NCBI RefSeq assembly: GCF_000024785.1
Contig: NC_013441.1
Coordinates: forward strand, 1,054,001-1,118,000
Reading direction: 5' to 3'
From: Gordonia bronchialis DSM 43247
Lineage (GTDB): Bacteria; Actinomycetota; Actinomycetes; Mycobacteriales; Mycobacteriaceae
Length of the DNA: 64,000 bases
The first letter of the stretch is position 1. Every line of letters starts with the position of its first letter. The position numbers and the translations under genes were made by a program. Below, in pieces: positions 30,009 to 38,578 of the stretch. Below the pieces are notes generated by a model that had not been told where the DNA came from, did no database searches, and saw only the letters and a list, made by a program, of their open reading frames with translations.

Positions 30009-30724
30009 GCGACCCGACGCCCGACGACCGGGCGCCCCGCGACAGCGCCGATCCCGCTGACGGCACCGCAGATACCGCCGAGGGCACCGCGGATTCCGAC
30101 GAGGGCACCGCGGATCCCGTCGAGGGGACCGCGGATTCCGCCGAGGGCACCGCAGATACCGCCGAGGGCACCGCGGGTCCCGCCGCGGCCAGCCCGGATT
30201 CCGTCGAGGGCACCGCTGATCCCGCCGACGACCACGGCGACATCCTCTTCGCCGAGGCGGGCGGTAGTTGGTGGGTGGTGATGATCGGTCCGCTGCTGGT
30301 GATCGCGGTTCTGGTCCTGGAGGCCACCGGCCCGGGCAGTGTGCACTGGCCGGTCTTGATGATCTTCCTCGTCGTGCTGTTGGGCTTCTCGGTGGTTCAG
30401 GTGACCGCCGCACGACGCCACGTCAGCGTCGAACTCACCGAGACGACGCTGCGTCAGGGTGCCAAACGCATCCGGCTCGACGAGATCGAGAAGATCTTCC
30501 CGCCCAACCACGACCCCACGCCGCAGGACTGGGAGAGCGCCCCCGCCCTCGGTGAGCTCCATGGCGTACCGCGGCGGCGCAAGGGCGTCGGTGTGCGCCT
30601 GAGCTCCGGGGCGCTGGCGCAGGCGTGGGCGCGTGACGTCGAGGCGTTCCGTTCCGAACTCAACGATGCGCATACGGCGGTGCGTCTCGGCCTGCCGCCG
30701 CGCGGCCACGAACCCGAGGCCTGA
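30005..30724 (+). CDS. Two-TM protein with seven-residue repeat, DUF3093-like C-terminus (uncertain)
   Basis: 239 residues from GTG 30005, which overlaps the preceding stop. Residues 20-59 are tandem copies of the unit GTAD(T/S/P)x(E/D), a 21-base minisatellite in the DNA. Two close hydrophobic helices follow (WWVVMIGPLLVIAVLVLEA and PVLMIFLVVLLGFSVV), then a soluble part with LTETTLRQGAKRIRLDEIEKIFP. The order (two helices, then an 'L-R-G' beta segment) recalls DUF3093, but this is only a resemblance. The repeat number probably varies between strains. Confidence 0.7.
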   Translation: MSDPTPDDRAPRDSADPADGTADTAEGTADSDEGTADPVEGTADSAEGTADTAEGTAGPAAASPDSVEGTADPADDHGDILFAEAGGSWWVVMIGPLLVIAVLVLEATGPGSVHWPVLMIFLVVLLGFSVVQVTAARRHVSVELTETTLRQGAKRIRLDEIEKIFPPNHDPTPQDWESAPALGELHGVPRRRKGVGVRLSSGALAQAWARDVEAFRSELNDAHTAVRLGLPPRGHEPEA

Positions 30725-30790
30725 CCCTCTGACTCGCTGACCCCGTCCGACTCGCCGACCACGGCAATGGTGCGGTGACACCATGGTCAC

Positions 30791-31297
30791 ATGGGCAGCA
30801 ACACCTCCGACGCGGAGTGGAACCGAGAGCAGCGATCGGAGACCAAGACGCAGCGCCTTGACCGCAACTGGGCGTCACTGCTGCAGGAACTGCGCGTCGT
30901 GCAGACCGGCGTCCAGATCCTCACCGGGTTCCTGCTGACGCTGCCGTTCCAGGACGGCTTCGAGGACCTGGGCGGATCGCTGCGCGTGGTGTATCTGGTC
31001 ACGGTCACCTCGGCGGTGTCCGCGGCCATCCTGCTCGCCGCGCCGGTCGCACTGCATCGGGCGCTGTTTCGACGTCACCAGCTCGAGCTGATCGTGACTG
31101 TGGCGCATCGCCTGTCCTACATCGGACTGCTGTTGCTCGGAATCGCCCTCTCTGGGGCGATGACCGTCGTCTTCGGTGCCACCTCGGGACCGGTACCGGC
31201 TGTGGTGGCCGGTACCGTCACCGGGCTGCTGTTCGGGATCTTCTGGCTGCTGTTGCCGCTGATCCTGCGCGCCCGGACCGATCCCGACCCCGGCTAG
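30791..31297 (+). CDS. DUF6328-like four-TM membrane protein
   Basis: 168 residues. The segment NWASLLQELRVVQTGVQILTGFLLTLPF with four hydrophobic helices is the pattern of the actinobacterial DUF6328 family. It separates the membrane-protein cluster from the acyl-CoA oxidase and converges with it across 25 bases. Function unknown. Confidence 0.82.
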   Translation: MGSNTSDAEWNREQRSETKTQRLDRNWASLLQELRVVQTGVQILTGFLLTLPFQDGFEDLGGSLRVVYLVTVTSAVSAAILLAAPVALHRALFRRHQLELIVTVAHRLSYIGLLLLGIALSGAMTVVFGATSGPVPAVVAGTVTGLLFGIFWLLLPLILRARTDPDPG

Positions 31298-31322
31298 CGG
31301 TCCGTCCTAGTGTCTCGACTGC

Positions 31323-33356
31323 TCAGCCGTGCTCGAGCATCGGTGCGGCGAGGAGATTCTCCGGTATGCCGAAGGCGTCCACCAGGGTTCGCGCGTGTGG
31401 GCGCAGCTCCTGGCACAGGGTGTTGACGCCGCGTCGGATCGCCTTGGCCCGCTCGACCGAGATGTGCCGGTGCATCAGGAACCAGCCCAGATCGTCCTCG
31501 AGCGCGGAGTAGACGAACAGATCGCACACCTTGCCGAGAAGCTCTGCCGCCGAACGTGAATCGCAGTCGTTGATGGCCTCGATGAAGGCCTCGAGGACGA
31601 CGCGTTCGGTGTGGGCCCGCCCGACCTTGAGCAGATGGTCCTGCGCGTTGTTGAACACCTCGAAGGCGTCGTTGTCGTCGTCGAGTGCGCGGCGCAAACG
31701 CTGTGCGCACGTACGGATCAGGTGATCCTCGCGATTGCGGAACAGCCGGATCTGGGTGCCACGGTTGGTCAGATTCGACTTCTCGGTGTCCTCATCGGAA
31801 CTCTCCAGCAGCGTCTGCACCACCTGACGGACCGCGGTCTTCTCGGCGACCACGTCGCGGGCCATCTCGACGACGAACCGTACCCATCCGCCGGCCGAGA
31901 GTCCTTGGACGTCATCGGCATACGATGACAGTAGCTCTTTGGCGACGAGTTGGGTCATCACCGTGTTGTCGCCTTCGAAGGTGGTGAACACGTCGATGTC
32001 GCCGCGGATGATCGAGAGCTGGTTCTCGTCCAGATAGCCTGCGCCACCGCAGGCTTCGCGGCTGACGTTCACCGCGTGCGAGGCGTGCCAGGTGGCATAC
32101 GCCTTCAGGCCGGCCGCATCGGATTCCAGCTGGCGTTGCCGACCAGCGTCGGAATCGTCGGGCGAGCTGGACTGCACCTCGTGCAACTCGGCGGTGATCT
32201 CGTTCTGCGCGCAGGCGATGGCATACGATTTCGCGATGAGCGGCAACAGCTTCCGCTGGTGGCCTAGGTAATCCATGACGATGATCTCGTCGGTCTCGTC
32301 GGGTGCCTCGAACTGCTTACGCATCAGTCCGTAGCGGGTGGCCAGCGTCAGCGCCTTGCGCCCGGCCGCGCCCGCGGTCGCGGCGACGCTGACCCGACCA
32401 CGGATCAGGGTGCCGAGCATCGTGAAGAAGCGACGGTTGGGGTTCTCGATGGGGGAGGTATAGGTGCCGTCGGGCTCGACGTCGGCGTAGCGGTTGAGCA
32501 GGTTCTCCGCGGGTATGCGCACGTTGTCGAAGACGATGCGGCCGTTGTCGACTCCGGCCAGACCGCCCTTGTACCCGCAGTCGCTGGTGGTGATGCCGGG
32601 CAGGTCGTTACCGTCCTCGTCGCGGATCGGCACCACAAAGCAGTGCACCCCTTGGCTTTCCGGCTCCGCACCGGGGCCGGCGGTGATGAGTTGCGCGAAC
32701 ACCGCGGCGTATCGGGCGTGTTCGGCGGCACCACCGATGTAGTCCTTGCGTGCGCCGGGGGTGGTGGAGTGGATGACGAACTCGCGGGTGTCGCGGTCGT
32801 AGGTCGCGGTGGTCTCGAGCGCCTGAACGTTGGAGCCGTGTCCGGTCTCGGTCATCGCGAAGCAACCGAGCACGTCGAGGTCGATGATTCCCTTGACGTA
32901 ACGCTCGTGATGCCGTGCGGTGCCGAGGTTTTCCACGGCACCGCCGAACAGACCCCACTGCACGCCGGCCTTCACCATCAGGGACAGGTCGGCGTAGCCG
33001 AGCATCTCGATCGAGGTGATCGACGCGCCGACGTCGCCGGTGCCGCCGTGGTCGGACGCGAAACCGGCGGAGGCGAACCCGTGCTGGGACAGTTCGCGCA
33101 CCACCCCGAGGGTGTGTGAACGTGCCTCGTCGAGGGTCCGGGACGGGTCCGGAAGGAGCTCGGACCGGTTCGACTGCTCACGCACCGTGTCCCGGACGGC
33201 CCGCCAGCGGCCGTCGAGGGTGTAGCGCAGGTTCTCCACGAGCAACGCCCGCTCGTCGGCGGAGAGTTCGTCGTCGGCGGACACGTCCGGCGGTGTCACG
33301 GGAACATCGGGTGTGCGGGCGGCGTCGGAGGCGGGGCTCTCGGTGGGAGTGCTCAT
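31323..33356 (-). CDS. Acyl-CoA oxidase/dehydrogenase-family flavoprotein
   Basis: 677 residues, the length of peroxisomal-type acyl-CoA oxidases rather than of 380-residue dehydrogenases. FAD-binding segments include CFAMTETGHGSNVQ, GRVSVAATAGAAGRKAL and EACGGAGYLDENQLSIIRGDID followed by FEGDNTVM. It should catalyse alpha,beta-dehydrogenation of an acyl-CoA. ATG 33356 gives a disordered leader of about 30 residues. The next gene upstream is a TetR regulator in the same direction, 81 bases away. Confidence 0.92.
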   Translation of the reverse strand: MSTPTESPASDAARTPDVPVTPPDVSADDELSADERALLVENLRYTLDGRWRAVRDTVREQSNRSELLPDPSRTLDEARSHTLGVVRELSQHGFASAGFASDHGGTGDVGASITSIEMLGYADLSLMVKAGVQWGLFGGAVENLGTARHHERYVKGIIDLDVLGCFAMTETGHGSNVQALETTATYDRDTREFVIHSTTPGARKDYIGGAAEHARYAAVFAQLITAGPGAEPESQGVHCFVVPIRDEDGNDLPGITTSDCGYKGGLAGVDNGRIVFDNVRIPAENLLNRYADVEPDGTYTSPIENPNRRFFTMLGTLIRGRVSVAATAGAAGRKALTLATRYGLMRKQFEAPDETDEIIVMDYLGHQRKLLPLIAKSYAIACAQNEITAELHEVQSSSPDDSDAGRQRQLESDAAGLKAYATWHASHAVNVSREACGGAGYLDENQLSIIRGDIDVFTTFEGDNTVMTQLVAKELLSSYADDVQGLSAGGWVRFVVEMARDVVAEKTAVRQVVQTLLESSDEDTEKSNLTNRGTQIRLFRNREDHLIRTCAQRLRRALDDDNDAFEVFNNAQDHLLKVGRAHTERVVLEAFIEAINDCDSRSAAELLGKVCDLFVYSALEDDLGWFLMHRHISVERAKAIRRGVNTLCQELRPHARTLVDAFGIPENLLAAPMLEHG

Positions 33357-33437
33357 GACCCCACGTTACGTAACGAGGGGCCCGCGTCGGTCGAGGTTGA
33401 GCAAGCAGGCGGCGGGCGAACCGACAACGACCGCAGG

Positions 33438-34028
33438 TCAGGCACGGCCGCTGAGGGTGACCCACAGCGGCGCGGTGATCTGCTCGGTGATCATCCTCAC
33501 GCGATCGTCGGTCAGGACGCCACGCATGAAGATGTCGTGACGCGCGAGATCGAACGGCAGGCTCAGGACCTCTGGGCCGAGGGGCACGTCGCCGAGTTCG
33601 CCACGGGCGCGGGCACGTTCGACGATCGGGGTGGTGATGTCACCCATCCGGGTGAACAGCATCTCCCGCAGCGGCTCGGCGGCCTCGGGATCGAGTTCGG
33701 CGAGCACCACCATCATCATGCGTCGCTCGGCGCGGGTGAACAACGTGCGAAGCGTGGTGAGTGGGGCGGCGAGGTCGGCGGTGAGGCTGCCCGCGTCGGG
33801 GAGGTCGTCGAGCACTTGGGTCCGGTCGGCGAAGACGGCCGTGATCGCGGCGAGCAGCATCTTCGGTTTGGTCGGCCACCGCCGGTAGAGCACCGGCTTG
33901 CTGGTGCCGGCCCGCTCGGCGACGCCCTCGTAGGTCAGGCCCGCGATCCCGCTCTCGTCGATTTCGGCGAGGATCGCGGCGTGCAGCGCGTGCTCGAGTT
34001 CGGCCCCGCGGCGACGTGTCGGCGTCAC
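33438..34028 (-). CDS. TetR-family regulator divergent from ABC-type membrane gene
   Basis: 196 residues from GTG 34028 (GTG 34040 would add four residues). Helix-turn-helix TYEGVAERAGTSKPVLYRRWPTKPKMLLAAI is the TetR/AcrR pattern with C-terminal ligand domain. The shared gap with the next gene (34029-34120) contains two related near-palindromes (34048-34062 and 34092-34106) which are good candidates for its operators. It probably controls the divergent permease gene and itself. Ligand unknown. Confidence 0.9.
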   Translation of the reverse strand: MTPTRRRGAELEHALHAAILAEIDESGIAGLTYEGVAERAGTSKPVLYRRWPTKPKMLLAAITAVFADRTQVLDDLPDAGSLTADLAAPLTTLRTLFTRAERRMMMVVLAELDPEAAEPLREMLFTRMGDITTPIVERARARGELGDVPLGPEVLSLPFDLARHDIFMRGVLTDDRVRMITEQITAPLWVTLSGRA

Positions 34029-34047
34029 AATCCACCCCACCTCTGTA

Positions 34048-34106
34048 GATACATTGCGTTTCTTATGCGGAGAGACTACCGTACCAAATAGGAAACGAAT
34101 CGTATC
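34048..34106. promoter_or_regulatory. Two TetR-type operators in divergent promoter
   Basis: GATACATTGCGTTTC (34048-34062) and GAAACGAATCGTATC (34092-34106) are inverted copies matching at 13 of 16 positions when one flanking base is included. Each is itself a near-palindrome of the form GAWAC-N5-GTWTC. They sit 44 bases apart centre to centre and cover the only space between the TetR gene and the divergent permease. Confidence 0.6.
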
Positions 34107-34120
34107 TAATCGGAGGTGTG

Positions 34121-35131
34121 ATGATGACCCGGGACTCGAACGCGACGTCGACGGAGATCCGCAAGGTGGTGGGCCTCGTCGTCGGACTCACGATTCTGTT
34201 GGCGGTGATGTTGTGCGCCTTCGCATTGCCCGCAGTGCATACCGGCGCGCACGGCGTGCCGGTGGGCGTCGTCGGCAACGACCAAGTCGTTGCCACGGTC
34301 AGTGAGAAACTCGACGGCTTCGAGGTCAGTGCCTATCCCGACGCCGACGCAGCGGGCGCGGCCATCCTCGACCGGCAGATCTACGGTGCCTTCGTCGTCG
34401 AATCCGGTCAGGTCCACACACTGGTGGCGTCGGCAGCGAGTTCCGCGGCTGCCACAGCCATCACTCAGGCGGGTTCCGGTTTGGCTGCAGCGCAACATCT
34501 TCCGGCGAGGGTCACCGACCTGCGCGGCTTCGGCGCCGACGACCCGCGCGGCGCCGGACTGGTGGCCGGTGCTCTCCCGCTGGCACTGGGTGGTTGGATC
34601 GCCGCGGTGGTGATCATGCAGGTCATCGGCTCGACGCGGGAACGCATCCTCGCCGTCCTGGCGTTCTCGGTGGTCGGCGGCCTCGGTATGACGGCCGTCA
34701 TCCAGTTCGTGCTCGGCACCTTCGACGGCAATTACTGGCTCACGTCCCTGGCCGCGATGCTGGGCATCGCCGCGACCGCGATGACGGTCCTCGGGTTGCG
34801 TGAGCTCATGGGCGCGGCCGGGCTCGGCGTCGCCGCGGTGTTGCTGATCCTGCTGGGCAATCCGCTTTCGGGGCTGGCCAGTGCCCCGGAGATGCTCCCC
34901 ACCCCGTGGGGCACCATCGGTCAGCTCCTGCCGCCCGGCGCCACCGGATCGCTGCTGCGTGACGTCGCCTTCTTCGACGGACACGGCGCCACCCATGCGC
35001 TCATCGTCCTGTTCTGCTGGCTGATCGGCGGGATGGTGTTGTACGCCAGCGGATTACGCCGCAGCGGCTCGTCTGAGAACGCTCCGCACCCCGACGAAGA
35101 GGCCTCCAGCGAGAAGCTCACCGTCGTATGA
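34121..35131 (+). CDS. ABC-2-type/YhgE-like membrane permease protein
   Basis: 336 residues from ATG 34121 with GGAGG just upstream. One N-terminal helix, then a soluble extracytoplasmic domain of about 120 residues (GVPVGVVGNDQVVATVSEKL), then five or six helices, with GTIGQLLPPGATGSLLRDVAFF before the last one. This is the layout of ABC-2/YhgE-Pip type export proteins; no ATP-binding subunit is adjacent. Its expression is probably repressed by the divergent TetR protein. Substrate unknown. Confidence 0.82.
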   Translation: MMTRDSNATSTEIRKVVGLVVGLTILLAVMLCAFALPAVHTGAHGVPVGVVGNDQVVATVSEKLDGFEVSAYPDADAAGAAILDRQIYGAFVVESGQVHTLVASAASSAAATAITQAGSGLAAAQHLPARVTDLRGFGADDPRGAGLVAGALPLALGGWIAAVVIMQVIGSTRERILAVLAFSVVGGLGMTAVIQFVLGTFDGNYWLTSLAAMLGIAATAMTVLGLRELMGAAGLGVAAVLLILLGNPLSGLASAPEMLPTPWGTIGQLLPPGATGSLLRDVAFFDGHGATHALIVLFCWLIGGMVLYASGLRRSGSSENAPHPDEEASSEKLTVV

Positions 35132-35168
35132 GACGACCGTCGACCGTGCAGCCGAAATCGTTGACCGG

Positions 35169-36247
35169 TCAGCGTCGGATGCGCTGCTTCAGGTCGTCGA
35201 CGAAGCCGGGCGGAACCAACTCGGCCGGATCGTGAAGACCGGTGTCCGGCCCTGGTAGAGCATGACGGCAGAACGGGTTTCGTGTACGCGGGTGATGTCG
35301 ACGAGACCGACTGACGACTCGATGGTGCCGTTGGTCGACTCGACCCGGTCGGGGAGGTAGCGAACCCGCAGCTGCGCACCCGGCGGCAGCAGGCGCCGAA
35401 GTCGCGCTCGCATACGCAAACCGTTGAAGATCAGCACACCTGCGAAGAAGATCCCGCCGATGGCCGGCGGCGAGATGAAAGGCGCTGTGCCGCGGGAGTT
35501 GTCGACGATCGCCTAGACGACGAAGATCACGGCGAGAATGCCGATCAACACCATCGACGCGGGGGTGTACGCACCGCGGAGAACACGCGTCGCGAGTCCT
35601 CGGTCGGCGATCATCGTGGCCTCCAGCCCGCCACCGTCGGTCGGTGTGAACGTGACGGTGTCCATCCCGGTCGAGTCCGATGCCGTTGCGGCAGAGGCCA
35701 TCGGTCGCCGAGCGCGAAGCGCCTGGTGGCGTTCGACGATGCCGCCGGCAACCTCGGCGGGTACGAGTTGGCGCGGGATGACGATCATCGGCTGCCGGGC
35801 GATGAACATCACCAGCCGATGGCGGTCGAGCCGGATGCGGTCGACGTCTGTCAGCGTGAACCGCGACCGGATCTCGCCCGCGCGGTAGGCAATCCAGTCA
35901 TCACCGAACTCCGAGGTGAGGACCGTGCCCTCCGGGAGGAGGCGCCGCGTGCGGCGCAGGATCACGAACCACAGGAACGCCCATACCGGTGAGGCCAGAA
36001 CGCATCCGACGATCAGTCCGAGGACGACGATGGCGGCCGAGGTGGCGGCTGTCTGGGCAGGCGAATCGTCGGTGACGATGACAAGTGCCGCCGTGATCAC
36101 CGCGAGGAGCACCATCATCGCGGCCACCCACCGTGCGGAGCGCACGAACGTGTACGCGGCCATATGACGCGCGACCGAACGGTCGGCGATCGTCGTCGTC
36201 TGCAGGGCACCGCCCGGTAAGACGGTGTGTTGGTAGGGAACAGCCAA
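35169..36247 (-). pseudogene. Broken two-repeat membrane protein (PH-like domains)
   Basis: The N-terminal half reads well from ATG 36247 (MAVPYQHTVLPGG). It has two repeats of the same layout: two helices, then a soluble RRLLP(E/P)G...L segment. The second repeat starts at about residue 217 (GGGLEATMIADRGLATRVLRG). An in-frame TAG at 35513-35515 interrupts this repeat just after its first helix (AVIFVV), and the frame continues with AIVDNSRGTAPFISPPAIGG. Near 35230 a further single-base loss moves the natural ending LHDPAELVPPGFVDDLKQRI to another frame, ending at TGA 35169-35171. Intact, the protein would have about 358 residues. Function unknown. The TAG is not explained by a homopolymer error, the frameshift could be. 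Confidence 0.75.
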
Positions 36248-36294
36248 GGCTTATTGACCTCTCGGTGGTCGGGGCGAGTCGCCACTGTAGTGGA

Positions 36295-36507
36295 TCAGGC
36301 CGTCCGGCGCGTCAGCTCGGCGCCGACGCCGCCGGTCAGCACTACGTCGGGGATGGTCAGCGCGCCGGCGGGCAGGCGGGCCCGCACCAGCAGCGCCCCG
36401 CCGGAGCGGCGCACCCGCGCCACCGAACTCAGCGGAAGCGAGCGCACCACGCCGCCGAGCCGCAGGCGGAGCGCATCGGGAGCGGTGGCGGCGGGTGATA
36501 CTTGACC
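36295..36507 (-). other. Possible gene remnant without start codon
   Basis: A frame of 70 codons with strong G/C at third positions reads SPAATAPDALRLRLGGVVRS then LPLSSVARVRRSGGALLVRA and ends TGGVGAELTRRTA. No ATG or GTG is near its beginning; a stop precedes it directly. It may be the end of a degraded gene, possibly related to the preceding membrane gene. The 36248-36509 gap holds nothing else but the start of the TetR gene. Confidence 0.35.
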
Positions 36508-36509
36508 CT

Positions 36510-37298
36510 ATGGCACCGAGTGACCCGGATTTCCGGACGCTGGTCGTCGCCGAATCGATCCGGCTCTTCGGCGAGAACGGCTACGAATCGACGACGGTCG
36601 AGCAGATCGCCGCCGCCGCCGGCATCTCCCGACGCACGTTCTTCCGTCAGTTCCGGGCCAAAGAGGATGTGATCTTCGCCGATCACGAGTCGTTGCTCGC
36701 CCAGGTCGACGATCTGCTGGCCGCGACCGGGTCTGATCCGTCCGAAGCGGTGTGCGCCGCTGCCGAACTCGTCTTCGGGCACTTCTCGGGGGACCGGAAC
36801 CTGGCATTTCGCCGACTCCAGGTGGTGTCGGAGGTGCCCGCGCTGCGCGATCGGGAACTCGTGACCACCTATCGCTACCAGCGGGCCTTCGAGGAATTCC
36901 TGCGCCGTCGCCTGCCCGAGGCCGACCGCGTCCACATCGTAACCTACGTCGCCGCCGTCACCGGAGCGCACAACTACCTGCTGCGCCGGATGATCCGCGG
37001 CGACTCCGACGCCACGCTGGCGCGGCTGCGAACCGAACTCACCCGCATCCGGTTGGCACTGGGTGTCAGCGGTGCGGTGTCGTCGGGGCCCTCCGCCGAG
37101 CTCTCGTCGGGGCGCACTACGAAGACCGAGGACGACCCGGTGGTCACCGTGGTGACCTACCCGGCCGGCACATCGCCGGAGGAGATCACCCGTCACCTCG
37201 CCGAACAGCTGGGTCGGCGAACAGCTGGGCAGACTCGTCGGCAGTCGCGGACAATCGAAGACGATCCCGACGGATTGACATGGCACCGAGTGCCGTGA
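36510..37298 (+). CDS. TetR-family regulator of the fadE25 unit
   Basis: 262 residues from ATG 36510. Helix-turn-helix STTVEQIAAAAGISRRTFFRQFRAKEDVIF; C-terminal ligand domain and an acidic tail. Three copies of the motif TGGCACC(G/C)AGTG occur: over its own start codon (36511-36524), inside its last codons (37281-37294) and in front of the next gene (37321-37334). It lies 52 bases before the fadE25 start in the same direction, so it most likely controls itself and fadE25, with an acyl-CoA as probable ligand. Confidence 0.9.
   Translation: MAPSDPDFRTLVVAESIRLFGENGYESTTVEQIAAAAGISRRTFFRQFRAKEDVIFADHESLLAQVDDLLAATGSDPSEAVCAAAELVFGHFSGDRNLAFRRLQVVSEVPALRDRELVTTYRYQRAFEEFLRRRLPEADRVHIVTYVAAVTGAHNYLLRRMIRGDSDATLARLRTELTRIRLALGVSGAVSSGPSAELSSGRTTKTEDDPVVTVVTYPAGTSPEEITRHLAEQLGRRTAGQTRRQSRTIEDDPDGLTWHRVP
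36511..36524. promoter_or_regulatory. TetR operator copy at the regulator's start codon
   Basis: TGGCACCGAGTGAC overlaps the first codons of the regulator. It differs from the two downstream copies (37281-37294, 37321-37334) by two bases at the end, so its half-site symmetry is weaker. It would allow autoregulation. Confidence 0.5.
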
Positions 37299-37334
37299 TG
37301 GACTGGAATCATCCACCGTTTGGCACCCAGTGCC
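37281..37334. promoter_or_regulatory. Paired TetR-type operators before fadE25
   Basis: TGGCACCGAGTGCC (37281-37294) and TGGCACCCAGTGCC (37321-37334) are each palindromic (GGCAC-N4-GTGCC) and are followed by the same bases GTGA. They are exactly 40 bases apart, about four helical turns, which favours cooperative binding. The first is inside the last codons of the TetR gene, the second is 17 bases before the fadE25 start, so binding would block initiation. Confidence 0.75.
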
Positions 37335-37350
37335 GTGAGGAGCCGCAGTC

Positions 37351-38514
37351 ATGGGTTTCGGAAACCCCGATTTCAACGTTTTTGAACTCCCCGAGGAGCA
37401 CGTCGCGCTCCGCGAGGCGATCCGCGCGCTCTCCGAGAAGGAGATCGAGCCGCACGCCGCTGACGTCGACGAGAACTCCCGCTTCCCGCAGGAGGCGCTC
37501 GACGCGCTGGTGGCGTCGGGCTTCAACGCGATCCACGTGCCCGAGGAGTACGACGGCCAGGGTGCCGACTCGGTGGCTGCCTGCATCGTCATCGAGGAGG
37601 TCGCGCGGGTGTGCGCGTCGTCGTCGCTGATCCCCGCCGTCAACAAGCTCGGCACGATGGGCCTCATTCTCAACGGCTCCGACGAACTCAAGCAGCAGGT
37701 GCTCCCGTCGATCGCCTCCGGTGAGGCGATGGCCTCCTACGCCCTCTCCGAGCGTGAGGCCGGCTCGGATGCCGCCGGGATGAAGACCCGCGCCCGACGC
37801 GACGGCGACAACTGGGTGCTCAACGGCACCAAATGCTGGATCACCAACGGCGGCAAGTCGAGCTGGTACACCGTCATGGCGGTAACCGATCCGGAGAAGA
37901 AGGCCAACGGCATCTCGGCGTTCATGGTGCACAAGGACGACCCCGGCTTCACCGTCGGCCCGCTGGAGAAGAAGCTCGGCATCAAGGGTTCGCCGACCGC
38001 CGAACTCTACTTCGAGGACTGCACCATCCCCGCCGACCGCATCATCGGCGACGAGGGCACCGGCTTCAAGACCGCCCTGCAGACCCTCGACCACACCCGT
38101 CCGACCATCGGCGCGCAGGCCGTCGGCATCGCGCAGGGCGCGCTCGACAAGGCCATCGAATACGTCAAGGACCGCAAGCAGTTCGGGCAATCGATCAGCA
38201 AGTTCCAGGGCGTCGAATTCATGATCGCCGACATGGCCATGAAGGTCGAAGCCGCCCGGCTGATGGTCTACACCTCGGCCGCCCGCGCCGAACGTGGCGA
38301 GAAGAACCTGGGCTTCATCAGCTCGGCGTCCAAGTGCTTTGCCTCCGACGTCGCGATGGAGGTCACCACCGATGCCGTGCAGCTCTTCGGTGGCGCCGGT
38401 TACACCCGCGACTTCCCGGTCGAGCGCATGATGCGCGACGCCAAGATCACCCAGATCTACGAGGGCACCAACCAGATTCAGCGGGTCGTCATGAGCCGCG
38501 CTCTGCTCCGCTGA
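37351..38514 (+). CDS. fadE25: Acyl-CoA dehydrogenase FadE25
   Basis: 387 residues. Acyl-CoA dehydrogenase of short/branched-chain type: ASYALSEREAGSDAAGM and WITNGGKSSWYTVMA FAD segments, DHTRPTIGAQAVGIAQGALD, and the C-terminal IYEGTNQIQRVVMSRALL with the base-carrying helix. Sequence and ending match the mycobacterial FadE25 group (Rv3274c). GAGGAG precedes the ATG. A preceding TetR gene with paired operators controls it, probably. Confidence 0.95.
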   Translation: MGFGNPDFNVFELPEEHVALREAIRALSEKEIEPHAADVDENSRFPQEALDALVASGFNAIHVPEEYDGQGADSVAACIVIEEVARVCASSSLIPAVNKLGTMGLILNGSDELKQQVLPSIASGEAMASYALSEREAGSDAAGMKTRARRDGDNWVLNGTKCWITNGGKSSWYTVMAVTDPEKKANGISAFMVHKDDPGFTVGPLEKKLGIKGSPTAELYFEDCTIPADRIIGDEGTGFKTALQTLDHTRPTIGAQAVGIAQGALDKAIEYVKDRKQFGQSISKFQGVEFMIADMAMKVEAARLMVYTSAARAERGEKNLGFISSASKCFASDVAMEVTTDAVQLFGGAGYTRDFPVERMMRDAKITQIYEGTNQIQRVVMSRALLR

Positions 38515-38541
38515 CGCGGTTTCTGTTGGGTGACACGCCGA
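38514..38541. repeat. Palindrome arm B1 upstream of paralogue 2
   Basis: A 28-base stretch starting ACGCGGTTTCT at the last base of the fadE25 stop matches 40406-40433 at 23 of 28 positions in the same direction. Only the right arm is here; the full palindrome is at 40337-40430. It lies 38 bases before the start of paralogue 2. Confidence 0.7.
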
Positions 38542-38578
38542 GTGCAACCGATCCGTCCTGGGCTGCGTCCAATCTTGC

